A DNA stretch of 64,000 nucleotides from Acidovorax sp. sic0104 (GCF_019219095.1 NZ_JAHUWH010000007.1:62001-126000), one strand, 5' to 3'; shown: positions 17,700-24,880, numbered from the stretch's first letter. Notes: generated by a model not told the origin, from the sequence alone. Program-made: numbers and translations.

Positions 17700-17845
17700 C
17701 GCGCGAGCCCCGAAAGGGGTTCGCGAGGCTTGCCCAAGCTCCTGCCCACGCGGGAGCTTCGGCAAGCGAATACGACCTGCATGCCTAGAGCTGCAGATCC
17801 AAGCGGCAGCTGGCCGCGCTCGCAGAGCAACCCAGCGCCTGAACG
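17700..17845 (+). ncRNA. Type-2 structured RNA element, copy 1
   Basis: Hairpins in order: P0, CGCGAGCCCC/GGGGTTCGCG (17702-17725); P1, GCTTGCC (17728-17734) with GGCAAGC (17761-17767) plus an inner AGCTCC/GGGAGCT; P2, CTGCA/TGCAG (17777-17796); P3, CGGC-AGCTG-GCCG (17804-17816); P4, GCTC/GAGC (17818-17828); then AACCCAGC. P1 and P3 differ from other copies on both sides of the helix, which indicates selection on pairing. It is followed by leader copy 5. Confidence 0.65.
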
Positions 17846-17860
17846 GCGAAAGCCATTTTC

Positions 17861-17923
17861 AAAGAACCCCTGCGGGCCGATGCCCAGGGGGCTTGGCCTG
17901 TGGATCTCCAACAAGGAAACACC
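17861..17923 (+). promoter_or_regulatory. Type-1 RNA leader, copy 5
   Basis: ACCCC (17866-17870) pairs with GGGG (17887-17890). A, GCGGGCC (17872-17878), pairs with C, GGCCTGT (17895-17901), or with the local B, GCCC (17882-17885). The ribosome binding site is AAGGA. It lies about 15 nt after the type-2 element and just before the ATG at 17924. Confidence 0.65.
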
Positions 17924-18340
17924 ATGAGTACCAAGACAGCGACGGCACCTGCCAACGCCACCTCCACCGAACCCACAGCTTCCCGGACCAAGCCCCGCAT
18001 GGGCGAGACGCCGGATTCGCTTTGGGAAGCGATGAAGAAAGCTTCCCACGGCGTGGTTTCCCGGGAAGGGGGCTCTCGCCTCCTCTACCCGACATTGCGC
18101 GTTGTGGCGGGCGACTGGTTCACCCTGGATGCCAGGGGGGCACTGCAGCTCATCGACCGCCAACACGGAATGGGTGTGCGGGAACCCACCACGGCCCAGG
18201 CTGACGAGTTCCACCAGGACCTCAACGCTGACCGGGTGGAAGTTGTCCTGATGAGCCAACCAGGATACGCCTCGAACTGGGGCCCTCAGACGGTCGTAGA
18301 GATCCTGCACAGCCCTTCTGGACTCTCCTTCACACGCTAA
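17924..18340 (+). CDS. Hypothetical protein (138 aa)
   Basis: The product has a Thr/Ala-rich, probably disordered N-terminus (about 30 residues) followed by a compact domain (LYPTLRVVAGDWFTLDARGAL, then VEVVLMSQPGYASNWGPQTV). There is no signal peptide or transmembrane helix. Its 5' region combines a type-2 RNA element and a type-1 leader. The function is unknown. Confidence 0.65.
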   Translation: MSTKTATAPANATSTEPTASRTKPRMGETPDSLWEAMKKASHGVVSREGGSRLLYPTLRVVAGDWFTLDARGALQLIDRQHGMGVREPTTAQADEFHQDLNADRVEVVLMSQPGYASNWGPQTVVEILHSPSGLSFTR

Positions 18341-18372
18341 ACCAGGGCCACACCCTCAGTGCGGCTGACACC

Positions 18373-18546
18373 ATGTACACGCTCCTTCCATACCTTCACA
18401 TCGACATCGCAGCTCGGCATGACCGAGGAGAACACTCCATCGCCAACGACATCGAGGTCTGTGACCGCTTCGGACTCGAAGTGAGCGGACTCTCGGGCAA
18501 TCTGTGGCGCGCCCGCTGCTATCTGCGCGGCTTCCTGTCGGCTTGA
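18373..18546 (+). CDS. Small hypothetical protein (57 aa)
   Basis: This short ORF (start MYTLLPYLHIDIAARHD, end CYLRGFLSA) has strong G/C bias at third positions throughout and lies in a gap of the right size, so I consider it real. It is the one array gene with neither a clear type-1 leader nor an overlap with the gene before it; the 32 nt upstream contain CACCCTCAGTGCGG, perhaps a degraded leader. The family is unknown. Confidence 0.55.
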   Translation: MYTLLPYLHIDIAARHDRGEHSIANDIEVCDRFGLEVSGLSGNLWRARCYLRGFLSA

Positions 18547-18607
18547 GTCAACAGGTTGTGCCCTGCAGCTGCGGCGAGATGACGTAGACACGGAGCAAGC
18601 CGCGATC

Positions 18608-18650
18608 ACCTTCCCTGACGGGCGTTTCGCCCAAAGGGGAGATGCTCGTC
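18608..18650 (+). promoter_or_regulatory. Type-1 RNA leader, copy 6 (separated from its gene)
   Basis: CCC/GGGG, A GACGGGC (18617-18623) and C GCTCGTC (18644-18650) are well kept, but the usual GGAGAACGAC that follows C is missing: the next 33 nt carry no good ribosome binding site before the ATG at 18684. The gene it precedes is frameshifted, so both may be decaying together. Confidence 0.6.
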
Positions 18651-18683
18651 TTCTTTCACAAAACCAGAGCATCGCCTATCATC

Positions 18684-19018
18684 ATGAACATGAACATCCC
18701 ATTCGACACACTCGACTTCGCCCGCAAGCTGGCGAGCGCTGGTGTGCCGCCTGCGCAGGCCGAGCAGCAATCCAAGCTGCTGGCTGACGTGCTGGGGAAA
18801 TCTGTCGCCTTTCCAAGCGACCTGAACACGCTCGAACGCAACACTCCTCGAAGCTTGAGACATCGGAACTCAAGCTCGAAGGCCGCATGAACACCCTCGC
18901 CGGGGATTTCAACGGCCGCATGAACACGCTGATCGGGGAACTCAACCTGAACAAGTGGATGTTGGCTACCTCGATCGCGCTGACCATAACGATTCTGCTC
19001 AAACTCTTTCTGAAATGA
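18684..19018 (+). pseudogene. DUF1640-like coiled-coil membrane protein, frameshifted
   Basis: The first frame (ATG at 18684, stop 18890) begins MNMNIPFDTLDFARKLASAG, typical of DUF1640/CCDC90-like proteins: FDT..FA..L..AG, then a coiled coil. After about residue 50 the coding signal moves to another frame, which reads KLETSELKLEGRMNTL...NLNKWMLATSIALTITILLKLFLK and stops at 19016-19018. That second part is exactly the coiled coil plus C-terminal membrane helix expected of the family. The shift occurs around 18834-18855. It is either a decayed gene or a sequencing indel. Confidence 0.7.
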
Positions 19019-19052
19019 GCAAATGGCTAGGCATTGACATAGTGCCCAAGCC

Positions 19053-19195
19053 AATCCTGCAGCCCCGGATCGCGCTGCAGGTCTTCCCCAAGCCTCTTAA
19101 GACAGGGGGCTTAGGCAAGGTTTCTGGCCGCAACGTACGTTGCGATCACAAAAGGTAGCTGACCTGCCCCCGGGCAAAACAGCACATCACGCGGC
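19053..19195 (+). ncRNA. Type-2 structured RNA element, copy 2
   Basis: P0 is CCTGCAG/CTGCAGG (19055-19081), P1 is CTTCC...AAGCC/GGCTTAGG (19083-19118), P2 is CGCAACG/CGTTGCG (19129-19144). P3 reads AGGT-AGCTG-ACCT (19153-19165), a full compensatory change relative to CGGC...GCCG of copy 1. P4 is GCCC/GGGC (19166-19175), followed by AAAACAGC. Leader copy 7 follows. Confidence 0.65.
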
Positions 19196-19205
19196 GCACG
19201 CTGCA

Positions 19206-19271
19206 TCAACCACCCTGACGGGCGCAAGCCCCACGGGGACTTCGCTCGTCGTTTTCATACTGGAGAACGAC
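19206..19271 (+). promoter_or_regulatory. Type-1 RNA leader, copy 7
   Basis: A is GACGGGCG (19217-19224), B is GCCC (19228-19231), GGGG is at 19235-19238, and C is CGCTCGTC (19243-19250), which pairs with all eight bases of A through one G-U pair. GGAGAACGAC (19262-19271) is the most common form of the binding site in this family. The ATG is at 19272. Confidence 0.75.
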
Positions 19272-19829
19272 ATGGCAAAACAAATTCGCCTGGCTTGCAC
19301 GAAAACCAAACCAGGCTACGACCTGCGCTTCACGTTCGTGGAAGCGGGCGATCCCATCGGCCACGGGCGCAAGAGCATCGCGGACAAGCATAAGCTCGTC
19401 ATCGAATGCTTGGAGGGCCGCACGAAGGGCGAGCGACCGACTCAGGTCATCGACGCCCTCACCTGCATGCACTTCCCGGACGAGCTGGCGGTGTTTGAAA
19501 ACCTGGTCCTAAGCCAGGCCGATACCGACACTCTTCGCACCTGGGCTCTCAAAGCCATTGTGGCCAAAGCAGTCGCAAGCGGCGAAGGTGTCGTGGACGC
19601 CTGCATCGCGATCGATGTGAGCCCGCGCATCAACTCAGTGTCCATCGTTAGCTATGCTGCCACCCGCTACGCGGCATTCATGGTCAACGGCCGCACCCAG
19701 GAGATCCTCCTGGAGGACGGTATGACCGCTGCGGAATCGCTGCAAAAGACCGCTTCCGACTTCCGGGCACGGGCGCTGCGTTACCTCGCCTTTGCAGAGG
19801 CGGCGGAGACGGCGTCTCGCGCCATCTGA
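19272..19829 (+). CDS. Hypothetical protein, tandem paralogue A (185 aa)
   Basis: This protein and the next are paralogues of identical length. Shared elements are LSQADTDTLRTWAL / LSETDTDALREWAL, a central DVSPRINSV / DVPMKIDKV, and the C-terminal EILLEDGMTAAESLQKTASDFRARALRYLA block. The C-terminal helix pair is rich in Ala and Arg. There is no known domain, signal peptide or membrane helix. The start is fixed by leader copy 7. Confidence 0.75.
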   Translation: MAKQIRLACTKTKPGYDLRFTFVEAGDPIGHGRKSIADKHKLVIECLEGRTKGERPTQVIDALTCMHFPDELAVFENLVLSQADTDTLRTWALKAIVAKAVASGEGVVDACIAIDVSPRINSVSIVSYAATRYAAFMVNGRTQEILLEDGMTAAESLQKTASDFRARALRYLAFAEAAETASRAI

Positions 19830-19869
19830 CCTCGCCGGCGCTTTTCCTCGACCGGCAACCGCCGATTTG

Positions 19870-19934
19870 ACTCACCCTGACGGGCGTACGCCCGGTAGGG
19901 CTCGCGCTCGTCGTTCCATCCTTTGGAGAACGAT
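19870..19934 (+). promoter_or_regulatory. Type-1 RNA leader, copy 8
   Basis: ACCC (19874-19877) and GGG (19898-19900) enclose A, GACGGGCG (19879-19886), and B, CGCCCG (19889-19894). C, CGCTCGTC (19905-19912), also pairs with A. GGAGAACGAT precedes the ATG at 19935. Confidence 0.75.
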
Positions 19935-20492
19935 ATGAAAACCACCATCTCTTTCAGCTCTATGCAAGACCCTGTCCACAACGTGCGATGCACCTTTGTG
20001 CGCAAAGGGGAACCCTTGCACTATGGGCTCGAAGGCTTCGCAGACGCGCAGTCCGTCGTCATTGAGGCGGCGCCACTGGATGGCGTCACGGGCCCAGTCG
20101 TCAACGTCATAAAAGCCAAGGCAACCATGAGTTTTGCAACCGAATACTCGGCCTTCTCCGGTGTGACGTTGAGCGAGACTGATACCGATGCACTCCGGGA
20201 GTGGGCGCTTCAGCACATGGTTTCACAGACTGAGCTGCTGACGAATGGCAACCTCCCGGACGAGCGCCCCGCCATCGATGTCCCCATGAAGATCGACAAA
20301 GTGGCAACGATTCGCCACGGAAGCTCACGCTACGCGGTCATTCTCGCCAAAGGCCGTGATCATCAGATCCTGCTGGACGACGAGATACCCGCTGCGGAGT
20401 CACTGCGCAAGCACGCGGCCGATAACCGCGCGCGAGCGTTGCGCTACCTGGCATATGCCGACATGGCAGACGCTGCAGCAACGTTGATCTGA
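19935..20492 (+). CDS. Hypothetical protein, tandem paralogue B (185 aa)
   Basis: A diverged duplicate of the preceding gene, with about one third of the residues alike by eye and the same length. The duplication includes the type-1 leader (copy 8 resembles copy 7 closely) but not the type-2 RNA, which only precedes paralogue A. No recognised domain. Confidence 0.75.
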   Translation: MKTTISFSSMQDPVHNVRCTFVRKGEPLHYGLEGFADAQSVVIEAAPLDGVTGPVVNVIKAKATMSFATEYSAFSGVTLSETDTDALREWALQHMVSQTELLTNGNLPDERPAIDVPMKIDKVATIRHGSSRYAVILAKGRDHQILLDDEIPAAESLRKHAADNRARALRYLAYADMADAAATLI

Positions 20493-20502
20493 ACATCAAC
20501 GC

Positions 20503-20570
20503 ACCAACCCACCCTCGCGGGACCCATCCCGCAAGGGAGTGGTCCTGTGAATTTCACACAAGGAACCACT
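20503..20570 (+). promoter_or_regulatory. Type-1 RNA leader, copy 9
   Basis: A is GCGGGACC (20517-20524), B is TCCCGC (20527-20532), GGG is at 20535-20537, and C is GGTCCTGT (20541-20548), pairing with A through eight pairs of which two are G-U. AAGGA precedes the ATG at 20571. Confidence 0.7.
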
Positions 20571-21635
20571 ATGGAAGAGATGCCTTTGGCTCATCTGAAT
20601 CGGGCGGCGATCCAGACCGCGTCCCAGCAAATGCTGTGGGAGGTAGAAGCCCCGCCGGAAACCATCGTCGCGGTGCCAAACCTCGACGACTATGACCGCA
20701 TCATCGTGGCCTTCTCCGGAGGGGCAGACTCCACTGCGTGCGTGCTGCACCTGCTCGATTGCGGCGTACCGGCATCGAGAATTCACCTACACCACCACCT
20801 GGTGGACGGAGATGGTGACTGCTTCATGGACTGGCCTGTTACGGAGAGCTACTGCCGCGCCTTCGCACGGGCCTTCAACATGGAATTCAGCGTTTCATAC
20901 CGCGTGGGCGGTTTCGAACGCGAGATGAACCGCGTAGATGCTTCCACCGCACCTGTTTCGATTCCCTTTGGATCAGGGCGCAAGTTGATCGGTGGATCTG
21001 GCCCACTTGGAACGCGCAGGAAATTCCCTCAGCAGTCCTCAAATTTATCTGTTAGGTGGTGCAGCGGTGCCTTGAAAATCGGGGTATGCGACAGCTGGAT
21101 CAACAACGATCCCCAGTTCCTTCGTGGCAAGACATTGCTCATAACGGGCGAGCGTGCGGAGGAGTCCAAAGCGCGCTCGAAGTACAAGACGTTTGAGCCC
21201 CATCGCGCCGACAACCGCAATGGGAAGTACGTCAAACGCTACGTTGACCACTGGAGACCGGTGCATGGATTTCTCAAGCCTCAGGTCTGGGAGATCATTC
21301 GTCGTTATAGGGTGGAGCCACATGTGAGCTATCGGCTCAGGTTCAGCCGGGCGTCGTGCCTTGGATGTGTATTCCTCGGTCGGAACGAATGGGCCGCTGT
21401 ACGAGTCATCTCCCCGAGGCAGTTCAACAAGATCTCAACGTACGAGCAGAGCTTCGGCGTGACGATCCATCGCAAGAAGTCGGTGGAACAATTGGCCAAC
21501 GAAGGTGACCCGCCTGACCTCGATCCATTCTGGTTGGAAGTCGCACGTAGCACCGAGTGGACCCTCCCCATCTTCACGGACAACTGGACCATGCCGATAG
21601 GCGCCTTTGGCGACTCTTCGTGCGGACCTTCCTGA
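20571..21635 (+). CDS. PP-loop ATPase, PAPS-reductase/DndC-like (354 aa)
   Basis: The N-terminus has a PP-loop nucleotide-binding motif, IIVAFSGGADSTA (SGGADST at residues 49-55), of the adenine nucleotide alpha-hydrolase superfamily. RWCSGALKI around residue 163 corresponds to the WC...LK signature of PAPS reductases, and SCLGCVF in the C-terminal half suggests a metal or Fe-S site. Family members reduce PAPS, or adenylate substrates in sulfur transfer (DndC in DNA phosphorothioation). No dnd partners are in view, so the substrate is unknown. It is the only clearly enzymatic gene in the array. The start is at 20571; a GTG at 20547 falls inside the leader. Confidence 0.8.
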   Translation: MEEMPLAHLNRAAIQTASQQMLWEVEAPPETIVAVPNLDDYDRIIVAFSGGADSTACVLHLLDCGVPASRIHLHHHLVDGDGDCFMDWPVTESYCRAFARAFNMEFSVSYRVGGFEREMNRVDASTAPVSIPFGSGRKLIGGSGPLGTRRKFPQQSSNLSVRWCSGALKIGVCDSWINNDPQFLRGKTLLITGERAEESKARSKYKTFEPHRADNRNGKYVKRYVDHWRPVHGFLKPQVWEIIRRYRVEPHVSYRLRFSRASCLGCVFLGRNEWAAVRVISPRQFNKISTYEQSFGVTIHRKKSVEQLANEGDPPDLDPFWLEVARSTEWTLPIFTDNWTMPIGAFGDSSCGPS

Positions 21636-21651
21636 GTTCCCTCCCCTCCTG

Positions 21652-21805
21652 CATGCCCCCCGGGGCTTGCGGGGGCTTTTCAAAGGCTGCATGCGCACGA
21701 GCGCAACGGCCTTCGCAAAGCCTTTCACCACCAGCCTATCGCTTGTGGACCGAAGCGGCAGCTGACCGTGCTCTCCTGAGCGATCCAGCATGAACGCGCG
21801 GCCGA
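21652..21805 (+). ncRNA. Type-2 structured RNA element, copy 3
   Basis: P0 is CCCC...GGGG around 21655-21675; P1, GGCTTT/AAAGCC (21675-21723); P2, CCACCAGC/GCTTGTGG (21729-21748); P3, CGGC-AGCTG-ACCG (21756-21768); P4, GCTC/GAGC (21770-21781), then GATCCAGCATGAACG. The loop sequence AGCTG is invariant. An ATG inside it (21790) opens a frame that runs into the next gene but has no binding site. Confidence 0.6.
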
Positions 21806-21810
21806 TGCCT

Positions 21811-21879
21811 CGCAACACTCAACCCTCGGGGCGTCGCTTCCCGAGGGGAGCGCTCGTCTCGATTTCCCTGGAAATCCTA
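21811..21879 (+). promoter_or_regulatory. Type-1 RNA leader, copy 10
   Basis: AACCC (21821-21825), CGGGGCG (21827-21833), TTCCCG (21838-21843), GGGG and CGCTCG (21851-21856) follow the family order. The A:C helix needs one bulged G, so this copy is less regular. GGAAATCCT leads into the ATG at 21880. Confidence 0.6.
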
Positions 21880-22002
21880 ATGAGCACTTTGATCCATTCC
21901 GTCAAAACCGCCTGCGAAGGCGAAGGTACGGCGTTCGAAATCGCCCTGGCTGCATTCGCTGTCGCCGCGCTGGCCGGGAACGCCAGGTACTTCTTCGCCT
22001 GA
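21880..22002 (+). CDS. Very small hydrophobic peptide (40 aa)
   Basis: The ORF begins MSTLIHSVKTACEGEG and ends in a hydrophobic helix of about 18 residues (IALAAFAVAALAGNARYFF). It is preceded by both RNA elements, which is unusual for so short a product. It could be a single-pass membrane peptide or a leader peptide for the next cistron. The in-frame region upstream to 21790 belongs to the RNA elements. Confidence 0.5.
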   Translation: MSTLIHSVKTACEGEGTAFEIALAAFAVAALAGNARYFFA

Positions 22003-22015
22003 AAACGGGACCCAT

Positions 22016-22081
22016 TCATCAACCCCTGGCGGGCATCCATTGCCCCGGGGGCTGGTGCACGCCGCGAACCCTGAAGCTCCT
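22016..22081 (+). promoter_or_regulatory. Type-1 RNA leader, copy 11
   Basis: A, GGCGGGCATC (22028-22037), and C, GGTGCACGCC (22054-22063), form nine pairs out of ten. Local B is TGCCC (22041-22045) and GGGG is at 22047-22050. The Shine-Dalgarno region before the ATG at 22082 (CTGAAGCTCCT) is poor compared with other copies. Confidence 0.65.
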
Positions 22082-22267
22082 ATGCCACAACGCATGTACA
22101 CCCTCGTGATCGACGCAGACAACGAAGCCGCATTGGAAGACGCTCGCGCAGAAGCGACGCGCCTCATCAACGAAGGCTATCTGTCTGGGCACAACAGCAA
22201 CGACAGCGGCGCTTTTTACTTCGAGAGCACCGACAACGTTCCTGAAGGGCAATTGCCCAACCGCTGA
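22082..22267 (+). CDS. Small hypothetical protein (61 aa)
   Basis: A short acidic protein (MYTLVIDADNEAALEDARAE...). The pattern of a beta strand, an acidic helix and a second strand (GAFYFESTDNVP) suggests a compact alpha/beta fold. It lies between leader copies 11 and 12. The function is unknown. Confidence 0.55.
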   Translation: MPQRMYTLVIDADNEAALEDARAEATRLINEGYLSGHNSNDSGAFYFESTDNVPEGQLPNR

Positions 22268-22285
22268 CCCTCAGCGGGAAAACTT

Positions 22286-22350
22286 TTCAACCCCGGCCGG
22301 GTTCCACCGCCCGGGGGGCTGGTGCCTGGCCCAACCACAAGGAAAGCACC
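22286..22350 (+). promoter_or_regulatory. Type-1 RNA leader, copy 12
   Basis: A, GGCCGGGTTCC (22295-22305), pairs with C, GGTGCCTGGCC (22321-22331), at ten of eleven positions. Here the GACGGGC of other copies is replaced by GGCCGGG and the distal strand changes to match. AAGGAAAGCACC precedes the ATG at 22351. Confidence 0.7.
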
Positions 22351-22665
22351 ATGAAAACAAACTCTCCAGTCCTCACGAGCCCGCGCGAATTCGCGATCGG
22401 CGACTGGCTCCATCTCTTCGGAGTGGGCTCGCAGCCGACGCGCTGTCGCGTTGTGCTGGACCTTCCCAACGGCAAGCTGATGGCAGCACAGGCATGGAAG
22501 GGCTTCAAGTTCGAAGACCTCAACCATGCCGAGCTGCGCGACCTGCAAGAGTCGGTGATCGACGTGAACGCGATTCACCTCAGTCCCTGCGACCTTCTGA
22601 ACATGGAGCTCGCGGGCGAGCTTCCGGCATGGGCCGCTGCATCCACCGCGACCGCAACTCACTGA
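22351..22665 (+). CDS. Hypothetical protein (104 aa)
   Basis: The N-terminal half suggests a small beta-barrel (FAIGDWLHLFGVG...CRVVLDLPNGKLMAAQAWKGF), the C-terminal half an acidic helix (HAELRDLQESVIDVNAIHL). No motif is recognised. Leader copy 12 fixes the start. Confidence 0.65.
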   Translation: MKTNSPVLTSPREFAIGDWLHLFGVGSQPTRCRVVLDLPNGKLMAAQAWKGFKFEDLNHAELRDLQESVIDVNAIHLSPCDLLNMELAGELPAWAAASTATATH

Positions 22666-22669
22666 ACCT

Positions 22670-22736
22670 CAAACCCGGGAGGGCACACGAGCCCTGCGGG
22701 GATCGGTGCCCATCCTTTTCCACTTGGAGAGACACC
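22670..22736 (+). promoter_or_regulatory. Type-1 RNA leader, copy 13
   Basis: AACCC (22672-22676) pairs with GGGG (22698-22701). A, GGGCAC (22681-22686), pairs perfectly with C, GTGCCC (22706-22711), or with local B, GCCC. GGAGAGACACC leads to the ATG at 22737. Confidence 0.65.
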
Positions 22737-23012
22737 ATGGCAAACCAAACGGCACACAGCCGCACCTTCCTGATTCCGGCATTCTTCGTGATCACTGCCG
22801 AGTCCGACGCTCACGCAGAGGACCTCGTGTGCGAAGTCCAACAGCACTGCCGCCAGCGCGGCATGTCCCTGTACCAAGACGAGCTGCTCCCGACAGTGGA
22901 AGTCACCGACCACCAAGACGCGGAGTTTCATACCGTCCTGGACGAGCCTGGCATCAAAGAAGTCGCCAATGCCGTCATGCGGCGTGAGTTCCCTGCGGAG
23001 CAACCCGCATGA
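22737..23012 (+). CDS. Hypothetical protein (91 aa)
   Basis: A small acidic protein with an N-terminal beta strand (TFLIPAFFVITAESDAHAEDLV) and helix. Its stop overlaps the start of the next gene (ATGA, 23009-23012), so the pair is translationally coupled. The family is unknown. Confidence 0.65.
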   Translation: MANQTAHSRTFLIPAFFVITAESDAHAEDLVCEVQQHCRQRGMSLYQDELLPTVEVTDHQDAEFHTVLDEPGIKEVANAVMRREFPAEQPA

Positions 23013-23623
23013 CTCAGTTGATTCCTCACCAGGTGCGCACCCGGATCGCGTTCCATGTCTCACAACTCGTGGAGCATGCGAATGCGCTGACGGGCGTCCA
23101 ACGCGCGCGCGGAACTGGCCACATCCTCTCCCTGGAGCTGGGCGATCGGATGGAGCGAATAACAGCCGCATTCGCCACCCTCACCGAGATCCATCACCTG
23201 GCGCACCAGAACAACGCAACCGCTGAGTTTCTGGAGTTGGTGACTGGGGCAGGCCTTCCTGACCTCAAGCCACTTGGCCTTGAGGCGAGCGACTTGCCAA
23301 GCTGGGCGCATCTCCACCCGGAGACCGGCTTCCAGGTGATGGTTCGAGTCGTAGGCACCGCCAGCGACGAGGATGACCTCGCAGTGGCGGGTGACTACCC
23401 GTTCTGGGTGAACGTGACCCGGCCCATCACCTTCAGAAGCCTCACCGAGCAGGAGAAATCGTCCATTGCCCAAGCGGTGCTGGACGAGTTCCATGACCGC
23501 CAAGGTATCGCCGTTCTCGACGACTTCAACATCACGGTCGAGCTTCCCACCGCGCAACCCATCAGCGACGACGATCAACCCGACACGACACACCTGGTGG
23601 CATCCGTAGGGTGCGACTGGTAG
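23009..23623 (+). CDS. Hypothetical protein, coupled to upstream gene (204 aa)
   Basis: It starts in a 4-nt overlap with the 91-aa gene and has no leader of its own. The N-terminal half is helical (VRTRIAFHVSQLVEHANALTG), the C-terminal half beta-rich with an acidic end (PISDDDQPDTTHL). No recognised domain, signal peptide or membrane helix. Confidence 0.7.
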   Translation: MTQLIPHQVRTRIAFHVSQLVEHANALTGVQRARGTGHILSLELGDRMERITAAFATLTEIHHLAHQNNATAEFLELVTGAGLPDLKPLGLEASDLPSWAHLHPETGFQVMVRVVGTASDEDDLAVAGDYPFWVNVTRPITFRSLTEQEKSSIAQAVLDEFHDRQGIAVLDDFNITVELPTAQPISDDDQPDTTHLVASVGCDW

Positions 23624-23639
23624 ACGCTGATCTCATCTC

Positions 23640-23705
23640 TTTCAACCCCCTGACGGGCACCCTGCCCCTCGGGGTGGTGCCCGTCGCCTTTCTACAGTGA
23701 ACGAC
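23640..23705 (+). promoter_or_regulatory. Type-1 RNA leader, copy 14 (best A:C helix)
   Basis: A, GACGGGCACC (23652-23661), pairs perfectly over 10 bp with C, GGTGCCCGTC (23676-23685). The competing local strand B is TGCCC (23663-23667), and CCCC/GGGG (23671-23674) is also intact. A weak site (ACAGTGAACGAC) precedes the ATG at 23706. Confidence 0.75.
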
Positions 23706-24137
23706 ATGCAAACGAATAAAACCCCTTCCTCTGACGAACTGAGCGCTGTGAGCGCGGGCCACAAGCCGCACGCTGCACTGCGCGCCCTTTTCGAGTCCTG
23801 GACCAAAGCTACTGCCACACACGGCACTGGCGACATCCTGGCGGACCTGGAACAGATGATTGGCGGCCTGGAGCACCTTCGTGCACAGATCCGGCCAGCG
23901 TTGCCCACCAGCTGCGGTGGATTTGCAGGCCTGCAACGCACAGACGCAATCAAGCTGCTGCGCCAGGCCGGCGTGGAAGTCTCGGAAACGCCTGGGGGCT
24001 ACTTCGGCTACACGGGCTGCGATGCATCCCAATGGGAGTGCCTGGACGACGCCATCAGCGCCGCCCTCCAACTGCACCCTCAGGTCCTGCCGCAAACCAT
24101 GGCCCTCGCAATCAAAGGCGAGGTGTCCGCAACATGA
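23706..24137 (+). CDS. Hypothetical protein sharing a domain with the 267-aa array protein (143 aa)
   Basis: Residues about 63-130 (GGFAGLQRTDAIKLLRQAGV...GYFGYTG...DDAISAALQLHPQVL) align with residues about 80-150 of the protein at 28919-29722 (GGFQGEEAAVWKQALAQADI...VWGF...DDALNAALQAHPEIV). This defines a shared unknown domain. The stop overlaps the next start (ATGA). Leader copy 14 precedes it. Confidence 0.7.
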   Translation: MQTNKTPSSDELSAVSAGHKPHAALRALFESWTKATATHGTGDILADLEQMIGGLEHLRAQIRPALPTSCGGFAGLQRTDAIKLLRQAGVEVSETPGGYFGYTGCDASQWECLDDAISAALQLHPQVLPQTMALAIKGEVSAT

Positions 24138-24448
24138 GCACCGGTCAAAGGCCACCCCGCCACATCATCCAAGATGACGGCGAGTTCGCTCTTGAACTGG
24201 CTCCCAGCTACCCCGCAGCGCAAGCGCCAGGGTTTCTGACGCGGCGCTGTCCTCGCACCAAGGTGGACTTTGGGGTGATGGGCGGCTTTCAGGAGGATGA
24301 GAAAGGCTGGTGCAGCGACCTCGCGCCCCCACCCGGCTCCAAGACTCCTGCTGAACCTGAGCTGCTGGTCTCCGGCGCAAGCTGCATCAGCGCCATGGTG
24401 TCGCTGTGGCAACACCGAAGACGCTGCCTCACGGGCCAGGCCGTCTGA
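24134..24448 (+). CDS. Hypothetical protein, coupled (104 aa)
   Basis: Begins in a 4-nt overlap with the upstream gene and lacks a leader, as expected for a coupled cistron. Pro-rich and without clear secondary-structure pattern; one Cys-containing block (GASCISAMVSLWQHRRRC) near the end. The family is unknown. Confidence 0.55.
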   Translation: MSTGQRPPRHIIQDDGEFALELAPSYPAAQAPGFLTRRCPRTKVDFGVMGGFQEDEKGWCSDLAPPPGSKTPAEPELLVSGASCISAMVSLWQHRRRCLTGQAV

Positions 24449-24517
24449 CGCAACCAAGCCGCTGGGCGCTCAGGCCCATCGGGGCTCGGGTGCTCAGCAT
24501 CACATGGAGAAATCACG
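24449..24517 (+). promoter_or_regulatory. Type-1 RNA leader, copy 15 (divergent)
   Basis: A, GCTGGGC (24461-24467), pairs with C, GCTCAGC (24492-24498), with one G-U; local B is GGCCC (24473-24477) and GGGG is at 24481-24484. The 5' CCC strand is replaced by CCAAGCC. GGAGAAATCACG leads to the ATG at 24518. Confidence 0.55.
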
Positions 24518-24880
24518 ATGGCGACATTCCCATCACCAAAGGTCGGCGGCCACCTGGTGGCCGTCCCGCAGTGGCGCAGTGGCCCAGCGACAAAAGCACT
24601 GATCACCAAGGTGGGGCGTATCTACCTCTACCTCGGAAACCTGCAGCTACCGTTGGCGCAGCTGGTCAAGCAGGGCTTCATCGATGGGCCGAACGTGCGC
24701 TACTGGCTCTCGTTCGAAATCTACGAGAAGCACGCGACCAACAAAGCCCTACTAGAGCAACTTGAGGCGGCTCTCGCTTCATTGGAGCCCCGACTCATGC
24801 GAACCGGGGACATCTTTGCTGCCGCGCAGATGCTTGGAGTAAAGCTGGTGCCCCCCGCACCTAAAATCGAGCCCGCATAG
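24518..24880 (+). CDS. Hypothetical protein (120 aa)
   Basis: A soluble protein with a helical middle (LAQLVKQGFIDGP) and a C-terminal coiled-coil-like helix (NKALLEQLEAALASLEPRLM). No recognised motif. Leader copy 15 precedes it, and a type-2 RNA element follows. Confidence 0.65.
   Translation: MATFPSPKVGGHLVAVPQWRSGPATKALITKVGRIYLYLGNLQLPLAQLVKQGFIDGPNVRYWLSFEIYEKHATNKALLEQLEAALASLEPRLMRTGDIFAAAQMLGVKLVPPAPKIEPA

Noticed and set aside
17582-18310. 242-codon minus-strand ORF across the first type-2 RNA
   Set aside because: It runs through two array genes and an RNA element, and the plus-strand genes have better codon bias and start signals.
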